64,000 bases of DNA from Fragilaria crotonensis (lineage: Eukaryota; Bacillariophyta; Fragilariophyceae; Fragilariales; Fragilariaceae): assembly GCA_022925895.1 (NCBI GenBank), contig JAKSYS010000107.1, forward strand, positions 55,557 to 119,556, given 5' to 3'. Below are positions 22,276-34,176 of the stretch, in pieces (positions within the stretch are counted from its first letter, which is position 1; each line of letters opens with the position of its first letter). The position numbers and the translations under genes are program-made. The notes under the pieces are model-generated. The model was not told the DNA's origin. It saw nothing but the letters and a program-made list of their open reading frames with translations, and made no database searches.

Positions 22276-23782
22276 ATGAACAACGCCGTTATGCGTGCGA
22301 CTTTAACCCGTATCGGCTTCTCCGAGGCCGCGGCTCAAGCGATAGTCGAGGATCAGGGCATCGATTCTCTCGATGAGATCAAGTTGATGACTGACATCGA
22401 GATAGAGAGCTTGTGCAACATTGTCCGGCGACCTGGAGGGACCATTCCCGCCATCGGTGGAGCGCCAGGGGCCGCTGCTATACAGAACCCTGGTGTTTCG
22501 GTCAACCAACGCGCAGAGGGACACCTGAAGCTCTTGTCGTTCTATCTACGTCATCAAGCGCGTGTGAGCCGCACCGTCACTGCAGCCGACATCACACTCG
22601 AAACCATTCGCTCCGTTCGCGACCTGCGCGAATTCGAGTCGACGTACAAGGCTCCTACGGAAACACCCACGATCAACGCTAAGGATTGGCCTAAGACCAT
22701 GGAGTCAATCGAGGAATACCTTCGTTCATACCTCGGGGAACGAAAGATACCCTTGGCGTACGTGATTCGTAAGAATGACGCCGTACCTGAAGACGACGTA
22801 GGGGAGCCGTATATCCCACGATACAGGATGAGATGATAGCGAGCCCCGCATTACACGTTGAATGCGGCCAATATGAGGATTTCGGATCCCACTTATCTCG
22901 TTAACCGGGAGAAAGTGTGGGATATCATCTCGAAGATCACGAGGAACACTCTTGCTGGACGTATGTTAAACCCGCTCAACGTACACGTGACGGCAGGATG
23001 GCTTTCCTCAGCCTTTACCAGCACTTCCTGGGGCCAAACAATGTCGACAACATGGCGACGCTTGCAGAGGACAAGCTCAAGAATACCGTTTACAACGGCG
23101 AGCAGCGTCGTTGGGATTTTGAGCGCTACGTAAACGTTCATAAGCAGCAGCACTCCATAATGGAGGGTCTGATCGAACACGGGTACACCGGAATCGACCC
23201 ACGCTCCAAGGTCCGATTCCTGTTGGACGGCATCAAGACCGACAAGTTTGACGCCGTCAAGACCCGAATCATGTCCGACGAGGCTTCGCAGTGACTTTGA
23301 CGCCTGCGTTACCCTTTACCAGGACTACATCCGACAGACCTCGAAGTCGAAAGTAAGTGCGAACACGGTGAACATATCCGAGGTGAAGACGCACGGCAAC
23401 AAACGCAAGGCGGGGGCGATTGAAGACCGTTATTACACCAAGGAGGAGTACAACGATTTAACCCCGACCAGAAGAAAGAACTCGCAGCCAAGCGTCTCAA
23501 GCGAGGTCACAAGCCAGGTGCAAAGGACAGCAAGGTTAAGGGACTGGCGGCAGCGGTACAAAGCAGAGCAACAAGGATGTCATCAAGAACCTCAAGGCCG
23601 TGAACCGCCAGGTCTCTCAACTCGCAAAACAAATGGGCAAGACTGGCGTCAACGACGATGACACCGATAGCTCAACCAACTCTGGGTCGGCCTCTAACAA
23701 TGAGAAAGAGAAGGGCACATCCAATCGCAAGAATCCTTCCCTGACCCGTCAGAAACGAATTTCGACCCAGGAGTCCAAGTGA
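22276..23782 (+). pseudogene. Broken gag of copia element 1
   Basis: The first open piece (22276-22836) starts with a helical segment, LTRIGFSEAAAQAIVEDQGI, and continues through the usual gag region. Frame changes are needed near 22820, between 22900 and 22945, and near 23290. They connect it to HSCWTYVKPAQRTRDGRMAF, then RRWDFERYVNVHKQQHSIME and MEGLIEHGYTGIDPRSKVRF, and finally to a Lys/Ser-rich tail. No CCHC zinc knuckle is visible. As written the protein cannot be made in full. Confidence 0.8.
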
Positions 23783-23794
23783 CGATGCGTTGCA

Positions 23795-26700
23795 ATGAGC
23801 ATCTTTCGCACGCTCGGATCCTTGGATGTGACTGTTGAAGAATCTCGAACGGATCTAGACTCACACGCTGACCAGTGTGCAGTCGGTCATAATTCTTTAA
23901 TAGTACATGACTACGATCGCCCGATAAACGTTTCTGGCTATGACCCAGCGGGCCCTATTGCCAAAGACATGCGTACGGTGTCTGCAGCACTAGCGTACGA
24001 TGACCCGCTCAGCGGTGCAACTGTTATACTACTGGTCCATCAGGCGATCTACATACCGGAATTGAGTCACAACCTACTGTCACCTATGCAAGTTCGTATT
24101 AATGACGTGATTATAAACGAGACGCCTCGTTTCCTCACTGAAAACCCCGACGAATTCACGCATTCCATACTCATTCCGGAACCCGACATGGATCGCCCTT
24201 ACGTAATTCCTCGGACTTCATGGAGTCACCTCTACATTCCCAACCCGCAAACCGACAACGGAGGAATACGAAACCCTTCCTCACTTGTGTCTCACAAGCG
24301 CCGACCCACCGTACGATCCGCACGACCCAGCATTCGCTTCACAAGAACATGCGATCACCGCATCTGTGTGGAATCCAGGGGACCGTATTGGGGCCGCTCC
24401 GTCTCGACGGCTCTGTTCAGCATCCCACACCCATGCTGTGGCGAAGGCAAAGGCAATTGTCGATGGATTGATGCGGCAACGTTGTCGCTCAAACAAATCT
24501 CTGTCACACATGATGACGCACTGTTAGCGCAATCGTTGTCTGTATTACAGAAACACGGGACAGGTGTTGGGAAGCAATATACACCAGAGCAACTTGCCTC
24601 AAATTGGGGTATTGACCTGACGACTGCGCGTCGGACCATTGACGTCACTACGCAACGAGGCGTGAGGACGGTACTTCATCCGACATTGTCCAGGCGTTTC
24701 AGGACAAATGACCGTCAATTGCGATATCGCAGACTAGCGATTGACTGTTTCACTGATACCCTTATCTCCAACACTGTTTCCCGCCGCAACAACAAGTATG
24801 CGCAAATTTTTGCAACGTCCGACGGGTGGTGCCGTGCTTACCCAATGTCTAAAAGTCGATGGCTCATGAGGGGTTATCGCTCCTTTTCCAAAGAGAGGGT
24901 GTCCCCAACACCATCATCATGGACGGCGCACGCGAACAGACGATGGGCCTATTCCGGAAAAAGTGCCGCGAAGTGAGCGTTCACGTGAAGCAAACTGAAC
25001 CACACACTCCCTGGTCAAACGCAGCGGAAGCCGCAATCAGAGAACTGAAGAAAGGCGTGGGTAGACAGATGGTTAGGTCAAGGGCTCCGAAGCGGCTGTG
25101 GGATGACTGCTTGGAGCGTGAGGCGTACGTCAGGTCGTTTACCGCGCACGAGATCTTCAGATTGAGTGGGCAGGTGCCCGAAACAATTGTGAGTGGAGAA
25201 ACAGCCGACATTTCACCTCTTGCCCAATTCAAATGGTATGAGTGGGTAATGTTTCGCGATACGTCCGTTACCTACCCTGACGATGCCTTGGTGCTCGGAC
25301 GCGACCTGGGACCGGCCATTGACATCGGTCCGGCGATGACAAGGAAAATCCTCAAGGCGAACGGCCAAGTGGTATACAGATCGACAGTTAGGTCGTTGAC
25401 GCCTGATGAGATGGCCGATACAACTGCAAAGGCAGCTCGCGACAAGTTCACCGAGTCCGTGAACGCAGCGTTGGGAGAGGCCTTCAAATACGAAGACTTC
25501 GTTAACGATCCAGAACTCGAGGCGTTTGACACCCCTATATATGACGAGTACGACGACGATGTTGACGGGAAGGGCCCTGAGGTGCCCGACGAACTTGAGG
25601 ATGACGTTGACACCTACGATCAATATGTGGGGCCGAAGTAGCGTTACCGATTGGTGGCAACATGATGAATGCCAAGGTCAGGGACGAAAGCGCTCTGCAG
25701 ATGGCAGCGTCCGCGGTCGTGCGAATACGAACCCAATACTCGACACTCGTACATACGAGGTTGAATTTTCTGACGGTCAAACTGCTGAAGTGACGGCGAA
25801 TGTCATTGCGCAGAATATGTACGCAATGTGCGACGAAGAGGGAAATCAATTCCTTCTGCTGGCTGGCATTGTTGACCATCGGAAAGACGAGAGCGCGATC
25901 TCACGGGCCGACATGTATATTCGAAAAGGGTCAAACACACACATCCGGAAATCGACTCGAGGATGGCGTTTATGTGTTGAATGGAAGGATGGTACTACCT
26001 CATGGGAGAGGCTAGCCGACTTGAAGGAGTCAAACCCAGTGGAGGTGGCCGACTATGCCATATCTAGAGGTATCGACCAAGAGCCTGCATTCGCTTGGTG
26101 GGTTCCGCATACGATCCACCGCCGCAACCGCATTATCGCGGCAGTGAATAATCGTTATCATAAACGTACACATAAGTTTGGCATCGAGATACCAAAGAGC
26201 TTCTCCGACTGTGTCAGGATTGATAACGAGAACGGGAACACGCTATGGCAGGATGCGGTCAGGAAGGAGATGTCAAAAGTTCAGGTGGCCTTTCAGATCC
26301 TGGAAGATGGGGCTGACCCGCCGCCGACATATCAAGAGATACGTTGTCACCTTGTCTTCGACGTAAAAATGGAGGACTTTCAACGTAAAGCCCGGTTGGT
26401 GGCAGGTGGCCACATGACTGCTACACCGCCGGCGTCAGTGACATATGCGACTGTTGTGTCACGGGAATCCGTTCGAATTGCTCTAACGTTAGCGGCTTTA
26501 AATGACCTCGAGGTCAAGACCGCTGATATTGAGAACGCTTATCTTACTGCACCCGTCGGTGAGAAGATTTGGTGCGTCCTTGGTCCCGAGTTTGGGGACG
26601 ACGCAGGCAAGAAATCGATCATCGTTCGCGCTTTGTATGGTCTGAAGTCCGCAGGAGCGTCTTTTCGGAATCACCTGGCCGATTGCATGCGACACTTGGG

Positions 26701-27891
26701 CTGGCAGTCGTGCGTCGCAGATCAGGATCTGTGGATGAAGCCAGAGACCCGCCCTGACGACGGATACAAGTACTATGCGTACTGTCTCCTATACGTGGAT
26801 GACATCCTAGTAGTGCATCATGACGGCATACGGTCACTGAAAGAAATAGACCATTTCTTTAAGACCAAACCGGGGTCAATGCGAGATCCCGAGTTTTATC
26901 TGGGTGCGAAACTCAGACAAGTCACGTTGCCGAATGGAGTACATGCGTGGGCAATGAGTCCCAGCAAATACATTCAAGCGGCAGTAACCAACGTCAAGGA
27001 TTACCATCGCCGAATGTACCCGTCGAGACAGTGGTCCAAAGAACTAGTGGACCATTCCCGTTGGATTACTCGCCAGAGTTAGACGTCACGCCTGTCCTTG
27101 ACGCACAAGCATCGAGCTTCTACCAAACACAAATTGGCGTGTTACGTTGGTGCGTCGAACTGTGCCGTATTGACGTGATAACGGAAGTCTCTGAGTTGGC
27201 ATCACATTTGATTATGCCGCGTGAAGGTCATCTTGAGGCTGTGTTCCACCTCTTCAACTATTTAGAGAAACGACACAACGCTCGCATTGTTTTTGATCCC
27301 TCGTACCCGAACGTGGACATGTCGGTGTTTATGGAGTGTGACTGGAAGGCTATGTATGGCGATGTTACCGAAGCACTTCCCTAACGCTCCCGAACCACGC
27401 GGTAAGGATGTTGACCTACGACTGTACGTGGACTCTGATCACGCTGGGGACAAACGTGTACGTCGCTCGCGTACGGGATTCCTCATATACCTGAACATGG
27501 CTCCAATTACGTGGTTCTCCAAAAGCAGTCAACGATTGAGACAAGTGTTTTCGGAGCAGAGTTTGTGGCTATGAAACAGGGGATGGAGACCCTACGGGGC
27601 ATTCGATACAAATTACGTATGATGGGCGTCGCGATATCGGGCCCCTATATATATGGCGACAATATGTCGGTGATCCATAATACACAGCGACCAGAATCCG
27701 TACTCAAGAAGAAATCGAATTCGGTGTGTTATCACGCAGTCAGAGAAGCCGTGGCAATGGGAGAGTGTCTAACCGGTCATATATCAACGCATGATAACCC
27801 GGCAGACATATGCACCAAAATCATACCGGGTGGACAGAAGCGCGACCATCTCGTTGGTATGATCTTATACGACTTGACTGATCATCGGTGA
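23795..27891 (+). pseudogene. Broken pol of copia element 1 (PR-IN-RT-RNase H)
   Basis: The protease motif LDSHADQC lies at about 23858. The integrase has AIDCFTDT, then MDGAREQTMG, then AEAAIRELKK as the D, D, E region. A chromodomain-like module, RLCVEWKDGTTSWERLADLK, follows around 25969-26028. Reverse transcriptase carries RKARLVAGGHM, NAYLTAPVGEKIW and the catalytic YVDD near 26794. RNase H and the C-terminal FGAEFVAMKQGME region end at 27891. At least four frame changes break it (near 24860, 25640, 27050 and 27370-27550). Confidence 0.85.
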
Positions 27892-28029
27892 CCCCCCTCT
27901 CTGAGGTTTGCAGGTTACTTGGGTTTCCTTTCCACCTTCTAGTGGATAAATACCACCATGATCCAGTTCCTTTTGCACGATACGACGACCTACATAGATT
28001 GCAACTCAATCTCTCTAGCTCGAGGGGAC

Positions 28030-28174
28030 TGAGTAAAAGTGCATGTGCTAGGATGTTACGATGACGGTACACCCGTACGACGGTAGTTTGTATGGGACGA
28101 TAACCCTTTAGTCGCTCACTAATTTCGATTAGCAATACGTTACGCCTTCGACTTCGTCCGATCATATTCAATCA
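28030..28174 (+). repeat. 3' LTR of copia element 1
   Basis: Identical by eye to the left LTR. It is followed by GATA (28175-28178), the right copy of the target duplication. It ends 490 bp before the start codon of the CDPK at 28665. Confidence 0.92.
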
Positions 28175-28178
28175 GATA

Positions 28179-28664
28179 CGCTGTCCTGGAATGAAGGGGA
28201 GAAGAGTGACGATTCTCCATTCTCCAACCTCTCAAACATCCCCTCAACCCTCAACTGCTCGTGAGGTCTGTAATTGTGGACCTCTTATGAGGGCGTTTGG
28301 GGTGTTTGGGATTAAAAAAACGCCCATAGATGATACAGGAGCGCGATATAAAAATTAACACTAAAACACGGTTCGGCTTGGGAGAACTTCTTCGGTCATC
28401 AGCGGAGTTTTTTGCAATGCACTGCAGGTGCATGGTCTTGCGAAACCCAAATGCAAGATCCAGGATCCAACACCTTTGATGACATACGATACATACAATA
28501 GAATCCTGTTACGAACCATCTGTATGCTCATACTTTCTTTCGTCACATTCCTCACATCACACTGGTATTATCCTACAAGTTAAGAGGTATCATCAGTCAG
28601 ATTTAGCAAGCAAAGAAAGGAATCACAAGTTCACCAGAAAAAACGCCAGGACTGTGTCGACAGT
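28179..28664. promoter_or_regulatory. Spacer and presumed promoter of CDPK 1
   Basis: No gene is supported. There is a short inverted repeat GAGGTC...GACCTC (28263-28284) with a nine-base loop. A copia LTR borders the region, so part of the native upstream sequence may have been displaced. Confidence 0.35.
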
Positions 28665-31144
28665 ATGGGTAACACTGCTCCCACTCCCACCACTGACCGA
28701 ACACAGGATGACTTGAGCGATCGTGAATTGGCTCGTCAGTTGATTGAATCCAAGCGGAAACGAGCAGTACAATTTGCCGAACCCACAACCGATTCGGTCG
28801 AATCGCCTGCAGACTCGGATAGTGTGTCGTTGCACGCCACAGACCTGCGGTCGAATTTGATGCGAGTTCAGAAAGATAGGGATCCATTGTTTTATTATGA
28901 GATTATCAAGGTGGTGGGCGTTGGGTCCATGGGATCGGTGGCCATGGTTAAGAAGCGAGATGAAGTTATCGGAGGCTCGGCGCGAAAAAATCTGGTGCGT
29001 TCTTTTCGTCGAGAAAAGCAAAAGAATGTCTGCTTCCAACTTCCTATTGTTGGTGATTTATTCCGACACTGTTTTGAAGCTTTCGTCGCAATCGGAGGTA
29101 ACAACAATGCAAAGCAGTCTCAGCGTTCTATTTTGTCAAATGATACAATCGCAACTTCCTTCTCTGGCGACGACTATGCAAGTGTTGGAAGCAAGAAAGC
29201 ATCCGTTTTGTACGCTCTCAAGTCGATTCACCTTTGTCGGGTAGGAGACCAAGTCTTCGTCGAGGAACTCAAGAACGAGATTGAAATATTGAAGAAGCTG
29301 GTAAGTCATGATTCTACTTGCGACAATGATGACTACCATCAGGATCACATCTCACACCTCTAATTCACAATAGGATCATCCCTACATCGTGCGTCCCATT
29401 GAAACGTTTGTCCACAAAAATAAACTGTGTATTGTTATGGAACTTTGTTCCGGGGGAGATTTGTACAGCCGCGACCCTTACACGGAAGATGAGGCAGCTC
29501 GTATCGTCGGGTCCATCATTAGCGCGGTATCCTTCATGCACGACAATCACATTGTGCATCGGGATATCAAATACGAGAACATTCTGTTCGCCAATGACAG
29601 TCCCATGTCGGAAATCAAGCTTATTGATTTTGGTTTGTCGAAAAAGTATGCGTCGGACAGTGAGCTAACGGAGGGGGTGGGAACAGTGAGTTGCATTAGT
29701 GAATTTTTGAAAATGACTTCCACTCTTAACATTTATCGCCGACTTCTCAACAGATATACACCATGGCTCCAGAAGTTCTCAAGGGCCATTACACGTCTCA
29801 AGCTGATTTGTGGTCGGTTGGCGTCGTCGCCTACATGCTTTTGTCAAGTCAAATGCCATTTTATGGATCAAAGAGAAGCGAAATCGTCGATCAGATCATG
29901 AAATGCAAGTACGATTTCAAAGGACGTCGATGGAAGCGGGTGTCAAACCAGGCCAAGGAATTGGTTAAGGATTTGTTGGTCATGGATCCCACAGACAGAT
30001 CAACGGCCGATGAAGTGAAGCAGTGCATGTGGCTCAACAAACGACATACTATGACTGTGCGAGGACCGACACCAGATGAAGCTGATGCCATCATAGGAAC
30101 GCTCCTCAGATATTCGGGGTACAGTGACTTGAAGAAACTGGCTCTCATGGTGATTGCGCACAAGAGTACCAGCGAAGAGATTGGTATCTTGCGCAAAGTC
30201 TTTCAGTCATATGATGTTCATAAGGATGGCACCATTGAGCTCCCGCAGTTCCGAGTAGCCTTGGCCTCTTATGGGTATCCTGACGATCAGATCATTCGAA
30301 TCTTTGAAGGTGTGGATCTCGATGGTTCCGGCAAGATCAGGTACACTGAGTTTCTGGCTGCGACTATTGAGGTTCATGGAGCGATCGACGAAGAGCGCTT
30401 AGCGGAAGCTTTCGATAGGCTTGATTGTGACGACTCAGGATACATTTCGGCAGGTATGTTGTTTTGTTGGACTCGTCGTTCTGTGAAACTTTTCCGATCG
30501 GGTTCCTTGCTGACCTTGCCGTTCATGTAGAGAATCTTCGGGAACTCTTGGGCGACGATTTTCCACAGGAGAGAATAAATGCAATTATCAAGCAAGCAGA
30601 CCTTACGGACGATAATCAGATTTCATATCCGGAGTTTTTAGCATTATGGGAAGACGGCTCAGGAACGAGTGCGTCGGGTACGATATCACCTTCAGGGTCT
30701 CAACATTCTTTCTCTAACCAACCCGAGACCATCGAGAAAAAGAATCTGCGCGCCGACAGCGAGGCTGAGTCAACCACGTTGGCTAGGTCCAACTTTGTCG
30801 AAGGAAAGAAACTCTCGGAGCGGAAGGCCAAGGACGCTCTTCAGATTGCCGCGCATCAGGCGTCACATGTGCTCATGAATGCTATGGACGAAATAATGGA
30901 GGATCCAACGGAGGAGATGGAATACACCGATGACTTGGTGTGTGAGGGCTTTCGTGACGTTCCGCCGGAAATCACGAAATTGGATGAAAACTTCCGCATG
31001 TCCGAAATTTCGAAAGGTTCCTATGCGGGAGACTCGGCGGCGTCATCAAGCAGCGGAGGCATTGAAGTTGTTCCCGAGGGATCAACAGACAATTTGATGC
31101 GCAATGTGAATGGTCCAGCACCTGTACTTAGCGCTGACATTTGA
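28665..31144 (+). CDS. Calcium-dependent protein kinase (CDPK 1), four exons
   Basis: Exons are 28665-29300, 29374-29685, 29754-30453 and 30531-31144, giving about 753 residues. The three introns are 73, 68 and 77 nt, all GT-AG. It starts MGNT, a likely N-myristoylation signal. The kinase domain has the Gly loop GVGSMGSV, an insertion of about 80 residues carrying IGGSA, the lysine in YALKSIHL, HRDIKYEN, DFGLSKK and TMAPEV. Four EF-hands follow: DVHKDGTIELPQF, DLDGSGKIRYTEF, DCDDSGYISAENL and DLTDDNQISYPEF. An acidic Ser-rich tail of roughly 170 residues ends the protein. Family knowledge: Ca2+ binding to the EF-hands releases the kinase. Targets are unknown. Confidence 0.93.
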
Positions 31145-31333
31145 TGGGTTCGACTTGCCAAAAACCCTTCTAGTATAAGGTTGTTGGAAGTGAAGTTGAT
31201 TGACTAAGCAGCTACCAATCCATGGTGGACACTTTCGGTGCTGCAATTGTCGAGTATACCTTTATCCACTTACTGGAGCACTACGACTAGAGTATTATTT
31301 GTTAGTTGCGTTGTTGAACTGCCCTTAAAAAAT

Positions 31334-31828
31334 CTATTTTGATTCAGCATACTCGCTTGGATCTTTATGCTTCAGATTGGCAAGACGAGGTCTGTAGCGT
31401 TTCCAGAAGACAATTGGATTCACAACATTATTGCAAACATCTCTGTAGGCCAAACAGAGACGTCGCAGTTCCCTGTCTCCGGAGACAACTTGCACTTCGT
31501 GGTTGGTAGCTCCCATTTCTTTGATCGCTTTAATCTGCTGCAAGATGTAATCATCCGCCGTGAAACCTTCCTGTGTAGTAACAACCGAAAACTGCTTACT
31601 CTCATCGTCAACTTTCGTAGTAACATCATCACCGGCTCTGCCATCAAAAACGACAATAACCTCGGAATCGCGAGCCCCTATTTCCCGGAGCTTGTCAATC
31701 ACCATGTCACGATTCTTGGGAATACCCCTGTTTCCCATGAGATTGTAGCCATCGATATACCATGTGTTGAATTTTCTACCACTTGCAGCGAACAGAATCG
31801 CGGGGAGAAAGGCAATCGGCGATCTCAT
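31334..31828 (-). CDS. YacP-like NYN-domain protein with N-terminal hydrophobic leader
   Basis: 164 residues. The NYN (PIN-like) fold of the YacP family is seen in [38 protein letters not shown] and [14 protein letters not shown], whose acidic residues form the likely metal site. In bacteria this family is linked to RNA degradation (Rae1-type). The domain begins right after a short hydrophobic leader ([13 protein letters not shown]), which suggests entry into the secretory route or plastid. I see no clear ASAF-type cleavage site. It is convergent with CDPK 1, with less than 200 bp between them. Confidence 0.75.
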   Translation of the reverse strand: MRSPIAFLPAILFAASGRKFNTWYIDGYNLMGNRGIPKNRDMVIDKLREIGARDSEVIVVFDGRAGDDVTTKVDDESKQFSVVTTQEGFTADDYILQQIKAIKEMGATNHEVQVVSGDRELRRLCLAYRDVCNNVVNPIVFWKRYRPRLANLKHKDPSEYAESK

Positions 31829-32447
31829 GCTGGGGTTATATTATTGTAGTTTGTAGATGTATGTCGACGGAACAAAATGGAAGACAAGAGGAGGTGATGG
31901 GGGCATCACGCGCCAAAAATAATCGTGTTGCTGCTACATCGTGTTTACACTCCGAATCCAATTCATCGTACGGGCCTGAGCATGCTTCAGCGTCTGCCCG
32001 CCTGTAACACCACCTTTTCCAATGTCCAACCAAGGTATGTACAGTAATTGTACACCCGGTATTCGGTAGGTAGGACGTACTGGAGTATATATTCATGATT
32101 CATGAAAGTACGAACCAAACTAGGGACGACTAGACGTCACATGCCATGTTGTTGCTGCTCTGATCCTATCAAGGGGAAGAATCTGCTCAAAGACTCAGAG
32201 TGTCCTCCCGCCGTAATCGCCAAGGAAAAGTAAATTTGGGACTTATGGCGTTGGTCAAAAGCATCTTGTTCCCTGCCTGATGCTGATTCGTGTTAAACTT
32301 GCGTATACACACCAAGACTCCTTTCACATCATCAGTCGAAGGTTTCAACGAATCATAGCAACACGTCGACGAGGCCATGGATTAAACATGATATCCGCGA
32401 TTCAGTCCAATGAGGAAGGATAAACCTATCGCAGAAGTACTCGCCGT
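31829..32447. other. Intergenic region between NYN protein and sulfotransferase
   Basis: No gene is supported in about 620 bases. It should contain the promoter of the NYN gene and the 3' end of the sulfotransferase, since both lie on the minus strand. A GACGTCAC word is at 32133-32140. Confidence 0.4.
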
Positions 32448-33704
32448 TCATGACGCCCACGAATTCTCCCAACTGATCCCGAGCAATTGTGCAAGCATAT
32501 CGTTGTACGGTTGAAAGAAGAGCCGCAGATAATGCCGTGTCCGATTCGATAAAGCATCTTGATACTTTTGACGACTCCAGTGCGTGTTGTTGAATGATGG
32601 TAGCCTTCCTCGAGGAACCCCAATGTGGTCGACAACCTGGTCATACACTCCCTGCGCGATGGGACCGTAAAGATCTTCGTATCGAACAACCAATAAACGA
32701 TCTCCGAAGGCATCCTTCCAGCGCTGCAGTTGGATGGCATACATTCCTCGTTGCAAGTAGTTGGAACGAAAGATACGACGATAGTGCTTTCTGTGGGCCT
32801 CGTCGAGGTTGGACTTGCTCGTGTTCGGTATTGCGAAAAGCCTCCAGTCCCATTCACTGGAGGGATCTCTCAATAAAGGCGCGTTTGAAAGTTCCAGGCT
32901 TCTCAACGAGGAAATCTCCTTTTCCAACAGCTCCTCAAAGGTCGGAGTTGAGTTGGTGTCAATTACCAATCGATCATGGTTGGTAACAAGTTGTTTGGTC
33001 GCCTTTGCCATATTGTACTGTGACCAAGCTCGATCGATCGGATTGCGCAAAATAACCAGAAGTTTGGGATTCCAAGGGCATAGGCGCTTAAGAATCTCGG
33101 GTATGTCGTACTCCCGAAACATGTAGGACGGAGTCTTTTCGAACGCCACTAGTGATGGATTCCCACTCAACAAGGTCGTATCAAAATGATTGGCGTATTT
33201 CTGGCGATAGTAACACCATAGTTCGTCCTCAGTAATGTCCATTTCTCCTTTTAATTCATCTCTTTCCTTTCTACTTGGTACCGTCCAGTCTAGAAAGTGT
33301 AGTTCCTTGTCGCGTGAGGAGTTTGGTCCAACAATACTTGGGTGTAGTTTGAGATAATCTGCCAGAGCGCTACTACCAGCCTTTTGGGCTCCAATGATGA
33401 TGAATGCAGGCGCTTCAGGGAACGTCAGAGTCTCATTTTGGATCCGACACGAGTGGATTTTTGTTCTCGCAACAGTTTTTGATGGCATTGGTGGTTGTTC
33501 TTCAGGAAACCTGAACTCAAAATGCTTGGCATCATCGAACATGAGAAACAAAGCCTTGGATTCGGATAGTTCATGAATATTAGATATGAAATATTTTTGT
33601 TGACGGATGAAGCCAACCAAGATAAAAACGAGGAAGCTTGCAGTCAACGATTGTGCAGCGCCGGCTGTGGATAACCGTACCGTCGAGACCGTCCGACGTC
33701 TCAT
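32448..33704 (-). CDS. Golgi-type sulfotransferase, type II membrane protein
   Basis: 418 residues, no intron. A hydrophobic anchor (SLTASFLVFILVGFI) lies near residues 19-33 after a basic N-terminus, the layout of Golgi sulfotransferases. The 5'-phosphosulfate loop for PAPS is FIIIGAQKAGSSAL (about residue 100). The 3'-phosphate motif is LVILRNPIDRAWSQYNMA (about residue 216). Further family blocks are ELHFLDW, FEKTPSYMF, RGMYAIQLQRWKDAFGDR and VVRYEDL. It resembles heparan-sulfate and carbohydrate sulfotransferases. It should transfer sulfate from PAPS to a glycan or protein in the Golgi lumen. The substrate is unknown. Confidence 0.9.
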   Translation of the reverse strand: MRRRTVSTVRLSTAGAAQSLTASFLVFILVGFIRQQKYFISNIHELSESKALFLMFDDAKHFEFRFPEEQPPMPSKTVARTKIHSCRIQNETLTFPEAPAFIIIGAQKAGSSALADYLKLHPSIVGPNSSRDKELHFLDWTVPSRKERDELKGEMDITEDELWCYYRQKYANHFDTTLLSGNPSLVAFEKTPSYMFREYDIPEILKRLCPWNPKLLVILRNPIDRAWSQYNMAKATKQLVTNHDRLVIDTNSTPTFEELLEKEISSLRSLELSNAPLLRDPSSEWDWRLFAIPNTSKSNLDEAHRKHYRRIFRSNYLQRGMYAIQLQRWKDAFGDRLLVVRYEDLYGPIAQGVYDQVVDHIGVPRGRLPSFNNTHWSRQKYQDALSNRTRHYLRLFFQPYNDMLAQLLGISWENSWAS

Positions 33705-34176
33705 TTCATACTCTCCGGTTGTGCTACAGTACTAGCGCCAATAAGATCGCGATGAATAAATTGTCGTGATGAAGGACGGCCTGAAGAAGGATAGAGATTT
33801 GAATCCACAGTTTGCATGGAGGAGTTGCCAGGTTGACGATGGCATTGCCCACACACAGGTAGATCTGTCGGTATATTTCTCCGGTGATCAGTGACGGGAA
33901 CCTGCAAACTTGAGACGTAGTCCGAGTATGTATGGTTGCAGGTTCCAGTCATGGAGCGGAGGGAGTCTGACCATCGTATATATATGATACTAGTGGGTGC
34001 CTCCCAATTGGTCGGACTTTTGGAATACGTGTACGGTATGGGTTGTGCACGGTTGTGTGTAGTGGCAAGCGTGCTGCAAATGACGTGTTTTACAACACAA
34101 TTAGATGAGGAAAAAAGTGACAAATTCATAGAAATTTGCTAATTTAGATTGCCAAAATACACAGTATTGAAGTTGT
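33705..34176. other. Spacer between sulfotransferase and Helitron
   Basis: No gene is supported. A small hairpin-forming sequence, GTGTTTTACAACAC, lies at about 34086-34099, but the classical Helitron end (GC-rich hairpin then CTRR) is not recognisable here, so the left border of the element is uncertain. Confidence 0.35.

Larger units (their letters stand above)
21607..28174 (+). mobile_element. Ty1/copia LTR retrotransposon, diatom CoDi type (element 1)
   Basis: Two identical 145-bp LTRs (21607-21751 and 28030-28174) start TG and end CA. They are flanked by the 4-bp direct repeat GATA (21603-21606 and 28175-28178). Downstream of the left LTR, TTTATCAGACCC is a possible primer site with partial likeness to the initiator-tRNA type. 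A purine stretch GAGGGGA precedes the right LTR. The internal part encodes gag, protease, integrase, reverse transcriptase and RNase H in that copia order, but in several frames. The element is complete in structure and coding-defective as written. Confidence 0.92.

Noticed and set aside
34080-34176. Helitron 3' terminus
   Set aside because: A small palindrome (GTGTTTTACAACAC) is present, but no GC-rich hairpin followed by CTRR could be identified, so no terminus is claimed.
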